From contig JBIOVI010000006.1 in the NCBI GenBank assembly GCA_044867645.1, positions 1-64,000 of the forward strand: a stretch of DNA of 64,000 bases, given 5' to 3'. Numbering within the stretch: the first letter of the stretch is position 1; every line of letters begins with the position of its first letter. The notes beneath the pieces were generated by a model that had not been told where the DNA came from, did no database searches, and was given only the letters and a program-made list of their open reading frames with translations. The DNA comes from VRUE01 sp044867645. GTDB taxonomy: Bacteria; Actinomycetota; Thermoleophilia; Solirubrobacterales; 70-9. A program made the translations under genes and the position numbers. Below, one piece after another: positions 24,511 to 31,078 of this stretch.

Positions 24511-25815
24511 GTGTCAGAGCCTCGCGCCCATCGCACGCCCGGCCGCCACACGCATTGGCGCCTGGCCCGTCGCCGGCACTTCCTGCTGCGCGCCGGCACC
24601 GTTGCGGCGCTACTGGCGGTAGTCGGACCGGGGCTACTGGCGGGCCTCTCCGACGACGACCCGGCCGGGATTACGACGTACTCGATCCTCGGCGCCAAGT
24701 ACGGCTACGAGCTGCTTTGGGTTCTCGCCCTCTCCACCGCAGCGCTGATCGTCTTCCACGAGCTCGGCGTGCGATTGGGGATCGTCACCGGCAAGGGGCT
24801 GCTGACGCTCGTCCGCGAGCGCTATGGCGGCCACGCCGCCGGGCTGGTGCTGTCGGCGCTGGTGATCGCCAACACCGGCACGCTCTGCGCCGAGTTCGCC
24901 GGGGTGGCCGCAGGAATGGAACTACTCGGCGGGATGAGCCGCTACCTCAGCGTTCCATTGGCGGCGCTCGGCGTCTCGGCGCTGGTCTTGCGCGAGAACT
25001 TCCGCCACGTCGAGCACTTCCTGCTGGCGCTGAGCTCGGTCTTCGTCGCCTACGTGATCTCGGGGGTGCTCGCGCACCCCGATTGGGGCGCAGCAGCCAA
25101 GGGCCTGGTCGTACCGAGCATGCCGCTTAACCGCGAGGCGCTGCTTGTCGCCGTTGCCACGGTCGGCACGACGCTGGCACCGTGGGGCCTGGCGTTTATC
25201 CAGTCCTACGCCGTTGACAAGAAGCTCCGAGTCAAAGACCTGCGCTATGAGCGAATCGACGTGATCGTCGGCGCCGTGCTGACCGGTGTGATCGGCTTCT
25301 TCGTCGTGATCGCCTGCGCGGCGACGCTGCACGTCCAAGGCATCGACGTTAACGACGCAAGCGACGCGGCTCGGGCGCTCGAACCGTTGGCCGGCGACAC
25401 TGCGGCGACCCTGTTCGGCCTCGGCTTCCTCGGGGCCGCGCTGCTCGCCGCGGCGATCGTGCCCCTCTCGACCGCCTACTCAATCTCGGAGACCTTCGGC
25501 AAGAAAGCGGACATCAACGACAGCTTCGGCGAGGCGCGGGCCTTCTACCTGAGCTTCGGCGCAGTCACCTTCATCGCGGCGACGGTCGTCCTGATCCCCG
25601 GCGCGCCCCTTATCCCGATTCTCTTTCTGACCCAGGCGCTGAACGCGGTTCTCCTCCTCGTGCTCCTGCCGTTCATCCGCTCACTCGCCAAGGACCGTGG
25701 ACTGATGGGAGATCATGCCCTCAGGCGCACCGACCGCTGGGTGACCGGCATTGCTCTTGCCCTTGTCGCTGCCTCGGTCCTTGCTCTCGGCGCCCTCACC
25801 GTTGGCTCGATATAG
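24511..25815 (+). CDS. Nramp-family divalent metal transporter, divergent
   Basis: 434 residues from GTG 24511; residues upstream in the frame are Arg/Pro-rich and probably untranslated. Eleven hydrophobic segments. The first (VVGPGLLAGLSDDDPAGITT then GAKYGYELLW) shows the superfamily shape, with DPGN changed to DDPAG. The helix 6 motif is APWGLAFIQSYAVDKKL instead of MPH. It transports a divalent cation or a related ion across the plasma membrane; the missing Met and Asn ligands make ordinary Mn uptake doubtful. It faces a ZIP transporter gene tail to tail, with one base between stops. Confidence 0.8.
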   Translation: MSEPRAHRTPGRHTHWRLARRRHFLLRAGTVAALLAVVGPGLLAGLSDDDPAGITTYSILGAKYGYELLWVLALSTAALIVFHELGVRLGIVTGKGLLTLVRERYGGHAAGLVLSALVIANTGTLCAEFAGVAAGMELLGGMSRYLSVPLAALGVSALVLRENFRHVEHFLLALSSVFVAYVISGVLAHPDWGAAAKGLVVPSMPLNREALLVAVATVGTTLAPWGLAFIQSYAVDKKLRVKDLRYERIDVIVGAVLTGVIGFFVVIACAATLHVQGIDVNDASDAARALEPLAGDTAATLFGLGFLGAALLAAAIVPLSTAYSISETFGKKADINDSFGEARAFYLSFGAVTFIAATVVLIPGAPLIPILFLTQALNAVLLLVLLPFIRSLAKDRGLMGDHALRRTDRWVTGIALALVAASVLALGALTVGSI

Positions 25816-25816
25816 C

Positions 25817-26557
25817 TCAGACACCGAGGACAAAGCTGAGCCCAAGCATCACGGCGCCACCGAGCATCACGCCACCACTCGGCCCGAGCCGCGCCGGCCC
25901 GGCATATGCCTTCGGCAACAGCTCCACCCCGATCAGGGCCAGCATGGCGCCAGCCGCGAACGCGAAGGAGAAGGGCAGCAGCGCCTGGATCTGCTCGACG
26001 AGCAGGAAGGCGACAAGCGCGCCAACCGGCTGAGGAGCGCTGGTCCCGACCGCAGCCCAGAACTGACGGGTGCGGCTGAAGCCGGCCGCCGCCATCGGGA
26101 TCGCGACACTGGTCCCCTCGGGAATGTTCTGGATCGCAATCGCGAGAATCACGAACAAGCTGAGTCCAGCCCGGTCAGAGGCGAAGGCCGTGCCGATCGC
26201 AAAGCCCTCGGGGAGGCTGTGAACGAAGAGCACGAGGAAGACCAGAGCCGACGTGCTGGCACCGGAGCCCGAACGCCCCATGAAGGTGGTGTGAGGGTTC
26301 AGCCGCGAACGGACCACGCCCAGCAGCCCAGCGCCGACCACGAGCCCACTGACAACTGCCAGGGTCGAGCCTTCTTCGGTGGCGGGAATCAGCAGGCCAA
26401 CGATAGAAGCCACACCCATCACTCCGGCCGCGAAGCCGAGAAGTAGCGGCGTTAGCTGGGCCGCGCGATGACCAAGGAAGAAGACCGGGATCGCACCCAG
26501 GCCGGTGGCAAGGGTCGTGCCGCACGCGGCGAGCAGCAAGACGATCACCGGCGGCAT
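25817..26557 (-). CDS. ZIP-family metal transporter
   Basis: 246 residues with eight hydrophobic segments. The ZIP metal-site helices are plain: LFVHSLPEGFAIGTAF (helix 4, HS-PEG) and AIQNIPEGTSVAIPM (helix 5, QNIPEG). There is an ELLPKAYAG loop after helix 6 or 7. The cytosolic loop after helix 3 is short. It moves zinc or a similar divalent ion into the cytosol in the related ZupT group, or is a GufA-like variant. It converges with the Nramp-like gene, so the 24-26.5 kb part of the segment is a metal-handling cassette. Confidence 0.85.
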   Translation of the reverse strand: MPPVIVLLLAACGTTLATGLGAIPVFFLGHRAAQLTPLLLGFAAGVMGVASIVGLLIPATEEGSTLAVVSGLVVGAGLLGVVRSRLNPHTTFMGRSGSGASTSALVFLVLFVHSLPEGFAIGTAFASDRAGLSLFVILAIAIQNIPEGTSVAIPMAAAGFSRTRQFWAAVGTSAPQPVGALVAFLLVEQIQALLPFSFAFAAGAMLALIGVELLPKAYAGPARLGPSGGVMLGGAVMLGLSFVLGV

Positions 26558-26715
26558 GTCAAGAGGTTAGGAGTTGGCCCAACAGGGACCGAAGGGCCTG
26601 TACGACAGCCGGGGGATAGAGGCCAGGAAATGTCGCCGGTATTTCCCGACGATCCTGCCTTCATCGCGCCACGGGGGATCGTCACTGAAAGGTCGAGGAT
26701 TTCAATCCAGGGCCG

Positions 26716-27633
26716 CTAGGACAGGTGGCAATCACCGACAAGGCGCCCGCTTCCACAAGGGCAGGAGGCGGACGCGGGAAGCCTGCCAATGCTCGGGAGC
26801 CCCGAGGTGGCCTTCAAGTAGTTAGTCGTTTGACTGAAGGCCTCCGCCATCGGTTCCTTGTCAAAGCCAAACTCTTGCGCAAGAACCCGACCGGCCAGGT
26901 AAAACCCACCCGCGCCATGACACAGGGCTTCCCGCCAGCGATTGTCGGGCCCTGCGCGGTTGAGATTCCCGCCACCCCCTGGTCCAGAGGAGAGCGTTTG
27001 ACGGTATCCGGTCGGCGAGCTGTGAAGCAGAATGTTGTTCTGCCGCTGGACGATCTCGTAGATGAAGTCGAGGTATTCGCGTGCCTCTGGCTCATCCTCC
27101 CACCGAGTCTGGATAAGAGCCAGGCGATCCTCGTGTGAGGTAAGGGTCCAAGAGGCCCTGAATGCACGCCCTGCACTTCCATCGCCGTAGGTCTCGATCA
27201 GTTCCGCAAGCTCGGCTCGCTCAGCGTCGGTCAACTCTCGGTCGGTGCGCTTGAACTTGGACTCAAGCTGGTGCTCTGCAAGAGCCATGAGCCGATCGTG
27301 TTGGTCAGCGCGCTCTGGAGCAAGGTCAGGATTTTCAGCGACCCAGTGCATGTCGAGAACGTCTTCAAGTAGCGATCGGTTCAGCATCGACGCCTGAACA
27401 CCCCGGCCAATCCGACAGGCGGCGAGCATTGCTTCAAAAGTGTGCGCTGCACGAGTCGCCTGGGCCGTCAAGAGGGCCGAGCTGCCCAGCAGTCGTGTTC
27501 GGCCCGTCTCGTCTATCAGCCGCGCGCCCTCCCCAAGCAGTCTTTCCGCCTCATTGAACCGTAGGCGGTTAATGCCTTTTTCCGCGAGGAGATGGCCCGC
27601 GAGACCGAATGGGTGATACGGAGAATCGCTCAC
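26716..27633 (-). CDS. DUF5677-like helical protein with SEC-C zinc motif
   Basis: 305 residues from GTG 27633. The body is helical (LLTAQATRAAHTFEAMLAA, QASMLNRSLLEDVLDMHWV, RLMALAEHQLESKFKRTDRE) and resembles DUF5677 proteins. The C-terminus is a SEC-C zinc knuckle, CPCGSGRLVGDCH, as in SecA and many accessory proteins. There is no signal peptide. DUF5677 members are frequent on mobile islands and may act against phage or toxins, but no activity is established here. It is flanked by the ZIP gene and by the inverted A-B-C module. Third-position GC is lower than its neighbours, a hint of separate origin. Confidence 0.65.
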   Translation of the reverse strand: MSDSPYHPFGLAGHLLAEKGINRLRFNEAERLLGEGARLIDETGRTRLLGSSALLTAQATRAAHTFEAMLAACRIGRGVQASMLNRSLLEDVLDMHWVAENPDLAPERADQHDRLMALAEHQLESKFKRTDRELTDAERAELAELIETYGDGSAGRAFRASWTLTSHEDRLALIQTRWEDEPEAREYLDFIYEIVQRQNNILLHSSPTGYRQTLSSGPGGGGNLNRAGPDNRWREALCHGAGGFYLAGRVLAQEFGFDKEPMAEAFSQTTNYLKATSGLPSIGRLPASASCPCGSGRLVGDCHLS

Positions 27634-27721
27634 AAGCTACTCGCCTCGCCATCGCCAGGCGCGCCGAAAAGCTCGTTTTGTCCGCCACATCCGAAGCATC
27701 GCGGGAATCCTCGCGGCTCAG

Positions 27722-28024
27722 CTATTGCTGTGCAACCGTCTCGTGCACAGCACAGCGGCTACGTCGTCTGCGTCGTGCCGCGATCTCAACCGCACGACGG
27801 GGAGGCCGGCGATAGGGAAGATGCCGACCGAGATCGCGAAGTTCGCGGACATAGGTCTCAATGCCCGCCTTGCGGCGTAGCTTGCGGAGATTGATCGTGA
27901 CCTGCTCTACGAGGCGGCTGCCCTGCCCGGTTTCCGGGATGCAGTCCTCGCATCTCGTCGGGGGAGGATCGTCGCCGAGATGAAACAGCTCCCGGCCGCA
28001 TCTCTCACAGAGATACTGCTCCAC
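27722..28024 (-). CDS. Gene C': internally deleted copy of the multi-HTH protein, 100 aa
   Basis: GTG 28024 starts VEQYLCERCGRELFHLGDD with CEDC after it, a four-Cys zinc ribbon matching residues 1-28 of gene C (31079-32824). Identity continues to RRKAGIE (about residue 58), then jumps directly to the last 35 residues of C (YVRELRDLGRHLPYRRPP, RRAVEIAARRRR). About 470 residues holding all four XRE-type HTH units are missing, in frame. The product would be a zinc ribbon plus a basic tail, possibly still able to pair with targets of C. It is the last gene of the minus-strand A'-B'-C' module. Confidence 0.65.
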   Translation of the reverse strand: MEQYLCERCGRELFHLGDDPPPTRCEDCIPETGQGSRLVEQVTINLRKLRRKAGIETYVRELRDLGRHLPYRRPPRRAVEIAARRRRRSRCAVHETVAQQ

Positions 28025-28049
28025 GGCTGGGCTCCAAGGCGGCGCCGGG

Positions 28050-28610
28050 TCAGCAGGCGATCGTGACTTTCCGAGGGCCGGGGCAGGAAGCGGCGAACTC
28101 CCCAACAACCGCGGGAAGTTCATCCGCCCCTCCCTGTGGCCTGCGCCCCGGCCCTCGGAAAATCACCAGTCGCCCCCGTCCCTCAACGGTCCCCGACGAC
28201 GAACAGACGTGGAAATGGCTCAACTGGTGCTGCTGGATTGACTGCGGCTGCGACGACCACGCCCCATTGGCTGCCCCGTCCCCGGTCGCCTCGCGATCGC
28301 TCAGTTGACCCCATGCGAGCACCGGGACGCCAACATGCAAGCTCGACACGCTTCGCTGAGCCAATGCAGCCGGCACTTCGACCTCGCAGCGCGCCAGGGT
28401 CCATAGGTCCTCGGGCCGCTCGGGGTCGCGCACCGGAAACCCAAGCCGGAGCATCGTGACCGCATCGCCTCGCGGACTCCTCGCCTTATGAGGCTTCTCC
28501 AGCAGCGTTCCTGTCAGCACCAAGTGATTCAGGCCAGGCGGAATCTGCTCAGGAAACGGCGGCCTTCGAGAAGGACCGTTCCGTGCCGACCGGCATCGCC
28601 GCCCGCTCAT
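28050..28610 (-). CDS. Gene B': SSB-like OB-fold protein with frameshifted C-terminus
   Basis: ATG 28610. Residues 20-100 (LNHLVLTGTLLEKPHKA, GDAVTMLRLGFPVRDPERPE, LWTLARCEVEVPAALAQR) match gene B at 30506-30916 and the strand pattern of single-strand DNA-binding proteins. After ATGDG two extra bases (GGGG for GG) shift the frame. In the other frame the B-like ending WGVVVAAAVNPAAP...FVVGDR stops at 28183, while the shifted frame runs on to 28050 through the stem-loop at 28063-28166. The native protein was therefore about 142 residues. The change is a real frameshift or an assembly error. Confidence 0.6.
   Translation of the reverse strand: MSGRRCRSARNGPSRRPPFPEQIPPGLNHLVLTGTLLEKPHKARSPRGDAVTMLRLGFPVRDPERPEDLWTLARCEVEVPAALAQRSVSSLHVGVPVLAWGQLSDREATGDGAANGAWSSQPQSIQQHQLSHFHVCSSSGTVEGRGRLVIFRGPGRRPQGGADELPAVVGEFAASCPGPRKVTIAC
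28063..28166 (-). ncRNA. 22-bp stem-loop between B' and C'
   Basis: Arms 28063-28084 and 28145-28166 pair at 21 of 22 positions (GTGATTTTCCGAGGG then CCGGGGC on the coding strand), closing a 60-base loop. The same structure sits between B and C at 30938-31038 with two compensatory base-pair changes. It is probably an RNA or DNA element controlling gene C' or processing of the transcript. Confidence 0.6.
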
Positions 28611-28767
28611 CACGCCGTGCCCCTGTCAGGCGCGCTTCCTCGGGGGCCGAGGCACCGTGCAGTGCCGACCAGCTCCAGACCAGCCTGCACAGTCCCTGCG
28701 ACAGCCCCGGCCCCCGAGAGCCCGCGACTCCTGACGATTGATCGTTCCCTGCTTGCCGCCCGCGCTT

Positions 28768-29232
28768 TCATGAGGTCTCCCCGTGCGGACACGTCGAGCG
28801 GCTTCGCCGGATGGCCCGACCGTTTCTGCGCGCCTCACGCGGGTCAACCTCGGCCAACAGCTTGTTGCAGACCTCGTAGCCGACCTGGAAGCGCTGATCG
28901 GTTTCGGCGTCTTCGCGGCTCGACTGAGCCTCGGCACCCGACTCAACGAGAACTTTCACCGCTTCGCCCTGCAAGCGCTGGAGCAGTTCCATCAGGTCGT
29001 GCTCGGGCATGGTCAGATCGACGGTCTCACGCTCGTCCGTCTCCCCCCAGCCGATGTCTTGCAGCAGCCGGAAGTCTTCGGCGAACTCCAGACCCAGCTC
29101 CTCTGCCTTCGCAAAGTCTTTGGTGCGCTCCAAGGCGACCCAGAAGTCCTCGATGCTGCCGAGGTGATTGCGGACCAGTTCGTAGAGCCCGTCACGCTGG
29201 TCGCTGTCGATGGTCGTGATGCTGGCGGGCAC
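28768..29232 (-). CDS. Gene A': acidic unknown protein, 154 aa
   Basis: GTG 29232, preceded by GAGAGGAGGGG. The sequence SITTIDSDQRDGLYELVRNH, LGSIEDFWVALERTKDFAKA, EFAEDFRLLQDIGWGETDER is about 80% identical to gene A (29881-30348) over its whole length. A C-terminal basic stretch (RNGRAIRRSRSTCPHG) ends both. It is helical and soluble, without a recognised domain. Its 5' leader contains the same two hairpins as gene A. It is the first gene of the minus-strand copy of the module, next to site I. Role unknown; presumably element maintenance or control. Confidence 0.75.
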   Translation of the reverse strand: MPASITTIDSDQRDGLYELVRNHLGSIEDFWVALERTKDFAKAEELGLEFAEDFRLLQDIGWGETDERETVDLTMPEHDLMELLQRLQGEAVKVLVESGAEAQSSREDAETDQRFQVGYEVCNKLLAEVDPREARRNGRAIRRSRSTCPHGETS

Positions 29233-29378
29233 GGTGCCCCTCCTCTCGATAAGGCACCGAGGAGGACGAGCCCGCGACGCGATCCAGAACGATCTACGTC
29301 GGTACCGTCTCTCTCGCATCGAAGGCTCGTCCTTCGGTGCCGGGCCCCGGGGCGTTGGCGCGTCGCCGGGGCCGCTCA
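29233..29378 (-). ncRNA. Leader of gene A' with two conserved hairpins
   Basis: On the coding strand, a GGCCCCGG/CCGGGGCC hairpin (29343-29373) is followed by GCACCGAAGG/CCTTCGATGC (29316-29340), then about 80 bases to the GTG start. Near the start GGTGCC and GGCACC could pair and cover the GAGAGGAGGGG ribosome site. The arrangement resembles a cis-acting attenuator and is shared with gene A and the orphan at 15741. Confidence 0.5.
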
Positions 29379-29458
29379 TTTCTGCGTTTTTCGCGGCCGA
29401 ACGTAGGTGGATGGGAGCCGCCGCGCAAGGTCTAAATCGACCTCACTTTGACCTCACC

Positions 29459-29585
29459 TTGCCCCAGGGCTTGCCCCAGCGCCTTTTTTGGCCGATTTTG
29501 AGGTCTCCCAAAAACACGAAAACCCGCTTTATAAGCGGGTTTCCGTCCTATAGCGGGGGAAGGATACAACCCCTCGGGCGACCTG
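29459..29585. repeat. Site I: left TTGCCCCA pair, hairpin and decayed tRNA core
   Basis: Boxes at 29459-29478 (12-base period) follow CCTCACTTTGACCTCACC, shared with site E. A hairpin follows, then a decayed core, CTATAGCGGGGGAAGG and ATACAACCCCTCGGG (29551-29585). It lies in the centre of the inverted duplication of the A-B-C module. The 160 bases on its right to the gene A leader hold nothing recognisable. Confidence 0.7.
29521..29541 (-). terminator. Hairpin left of site I core
   Basis: Perfect AACCCGCTT/AAGCGGGTT stem, followed on the minus strand by TTCGTGTTTTTGG: a good rho-independent terminator in the tRNA-terminator position. Confidence 0.75.
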
Positions 29586-29742
29586 GACATAGCTATAGAG
29601 GTCGCGGCACAAATGGCTCCAGCATTGGGAAAGCGGCGATCGACCTAGAAAGCTGGGCCGCCTTCCCAAGCCGGATTCCGGCAAAGGCACCTTGACGGAT
29701 GGGCACAAGCCCCGTTCATTTGCCTAGCCGTGAGACATAAGT

Positions 29743-29880
29743 GGCCCCGGCGGCGGTGGAACGCCCCGGGGCCTGGCACCGAAGACGTAGCCTTCGATGC
29801 AAGACAGACGGTACTCGCCGTTGCCCCACCGGGCGGCATCTTGGCCGGCTTCGGTGCCCCTACCGAGAGGAGGGGGCACT
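29743..29880 (+). ncRNA. Leader of gene A with two conserved hairpins
   Basis: GGCCCCGG/CCGGGGCC (29743-29773) then GCACCGAAG/CTTCGATGC (29776-29800), followed by about 80 bases with CTTCGGTGCC and the ribosome site GAGAGGAGGGGG before GTG 29881. It is the mirror image of the A' leader, so the structure is preserved in two diverged copies. Confidence 0.5.
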
Positions 29881-30348
29881 GTGCCCAGCACCACCATCAC
29901 CATCGACCGCGACCAGCGCGACGGGCTCTACGAACTGGTCCGCAATCACCTCGGCAGCATCGAGGACTTCTGGATCGCCCTGGAGCAGACCAAGGACTTC
30001 GCCGAGGCCGAGGCGTTGAGTCTGGAGTTCGCCGAAGACTTCCGCCTGCTGCAAGACATCGGCTGGGGCGAGCACGACGAGCGCGAGACGTTCGATCTGA
30101 CCATGCCGGCGCACGATTTGATGGAAGCGCTCAAACGCCTGCACGGCGAAGCCGTGAAGGTTCTCGTTGGCTCGGGAGGCAGCGAGGCTCAGTCCCGTCG
30201 CGACGACGACGCCACGGATCGACGCTTCCAGGTCGGTTACGACGCCTGCGAGAAGCTGCTGGCCGAACTCGACCCGCGGGAGCCGCACAAAAGCAACGGC
30301 CGGGCCATCCGGCGAAGCCGGTCTACGTGTCCACACGAGACGCCATGA
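29881..30348 (+). CDS. Gene A: acidic unknown protein, 155 aa
   Basis: GTG 29881 after GAGAGGAGGGGGCACT. The protein begins with a short strand (STTITIDRDQRDGLYELV) followed by helices rich in Asp and Glu (NHLGSIEDFWIALEQTKDF, FAEDFRLLQDIGWGEHDERE, MPAHDLMEALKRLHGEAVKV) and ends with a basic tail (SNGRAIRRSRSTCPHE). No family is recognised. It is duplicated as A' in mirror orientation and always heads the A-B-C order next to an att-like site. That points to a role in the life cycle or regulation of the element. Not a toxin by any visible motif. Confidence 0.75.
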   Translation: MPSTTITIDRDQRDGLYELVRNHLGSIEDFWIALEQTKDFAEAEALSLEFAEDFRLLQDIGWGEHDERETFDLTMPAHDLMEALKRLHGEAVKVLVGSGGSEAQSRRDDDATDRRFQVGYDACEKLLAELDPREPHKSNGRAIRRSRSTCPHETP

Positions 30349-30505
30349 CCCCGCGTGGCCCAAGCAGGCAAGGCTCGACCGTCAGGAGTCGCGGGTTCTC
30401 GGGGGTCGGGGTGCTCGCAGGGACCATGCAGGCTGGCCTGGAACTGGTCAGCCCTGCATGGTGTCCCGGCCCCCGAGGAATTGCGCCTGTCGAGGGAGCG
30501 CTGCG

Positions 30506-30916
30506 ATGAGCGGGTGGAGAAATCGGTCGCCGCGTCCCGCCCCGTTTCCCGAGTCGATCCCGCCGCGCCTGAATCATCTGGTGCTGACAGGGACGCTGCT
30601 GGAGAAGCCTCACAGGGCGAGCAGCCCACGAGGCGATGCGGTCACGATGCTTCGGCTTGGGTTTCCGGTGCGCGACCCTGAGCGGCCCGAGGACCTTTGG
30701 ACCCTGGCGCGATGCGAGGTCGAAGTGCCGGCTGCATTGGCTCGGCGAAGCGTGGCGAGCTTGCACATCGGCGGCCCGGTGCTCGCGTGGGGTCAACTGA
30801 GCGATCGGGAGGCGACCGGGGACGGCAGCCAGTGGGGCGTACTCGTCGCCGCCGCGATCCACTCGGGCGCGCTCGCCGATCCACCGCCGCGCCTGTTCGT
30901 CGTCGGGGAGCGCTGA
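30506..30916 (+). CDS. Gene B: SSB-like OB-fold protein, 136 aa
   Basis: ATG 30506 (MSGWRNRSPRPAPFPES). Residues 18-120 follow the strand order of single-strand DNA-binding proteins: LNHLVLTGTLLEKPHRASSP (strand 1 and the P-x-R turn), GDAVTMLRLGFPVRD, EDLWTLARCEVEVPAALARR, then GGPVLAWGQLSDREA and WGVLVAAAI as the last strands. It lacks the acidic C-terminal tip of housekeeping SSB. It may protect transferred or excised single strands, or be a degenerate OB protein of another use. Gene A lies 157 bases upstream, gene C 162 bases downstream across a strong stem-loop. Confidence 0.65.
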   Translation: MSGWRNRSPRPAPFPESIPPRLNHLVLTGTLLEKPHRASSPRGDAVTMLRLGFPVRDPERPEDLWTLARCEVEVPAALARRSVASLHIGGPVLAWGQLSDREATGDGSQWGVLVAAAIHSGALADPPPRLFVVGER

Positions 30917-30937
30917 GGAGCGAGCGGGAGGCGACTG

Positions 30938-31038
30938 GTGACTTTTCGAGGGCCAAGGCGCAGGCCACAGGGAGGGGCGGATGGGCTTCCCGCAGTTGGG
31001 GAGTTCGCCGCTTCCTGCCTTGGCCCTCGGAAAATCAC
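30938..31038 (+). ncRNA. 22-bp stem-loop between genes B and C
   Basis: Arms 30938-30959 (GTGACTTTTCGAGGG then CCAAGGC) and 31017-31038 pair with one mismatch and one G-U, closing a 57-base loop whose sequence is nearly the same as at 28085-28144. The inner pairs AA/TT here are GG/CC in the other copy. It begins 22 bases after the stop of B and ends 41 bases before GTG of C. Confidence 0.65.
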
Positions 31039-31078
31039 AGCCGCCAGCCCCCTCCACTGAGCCAGAGGGGCGAAAGCC

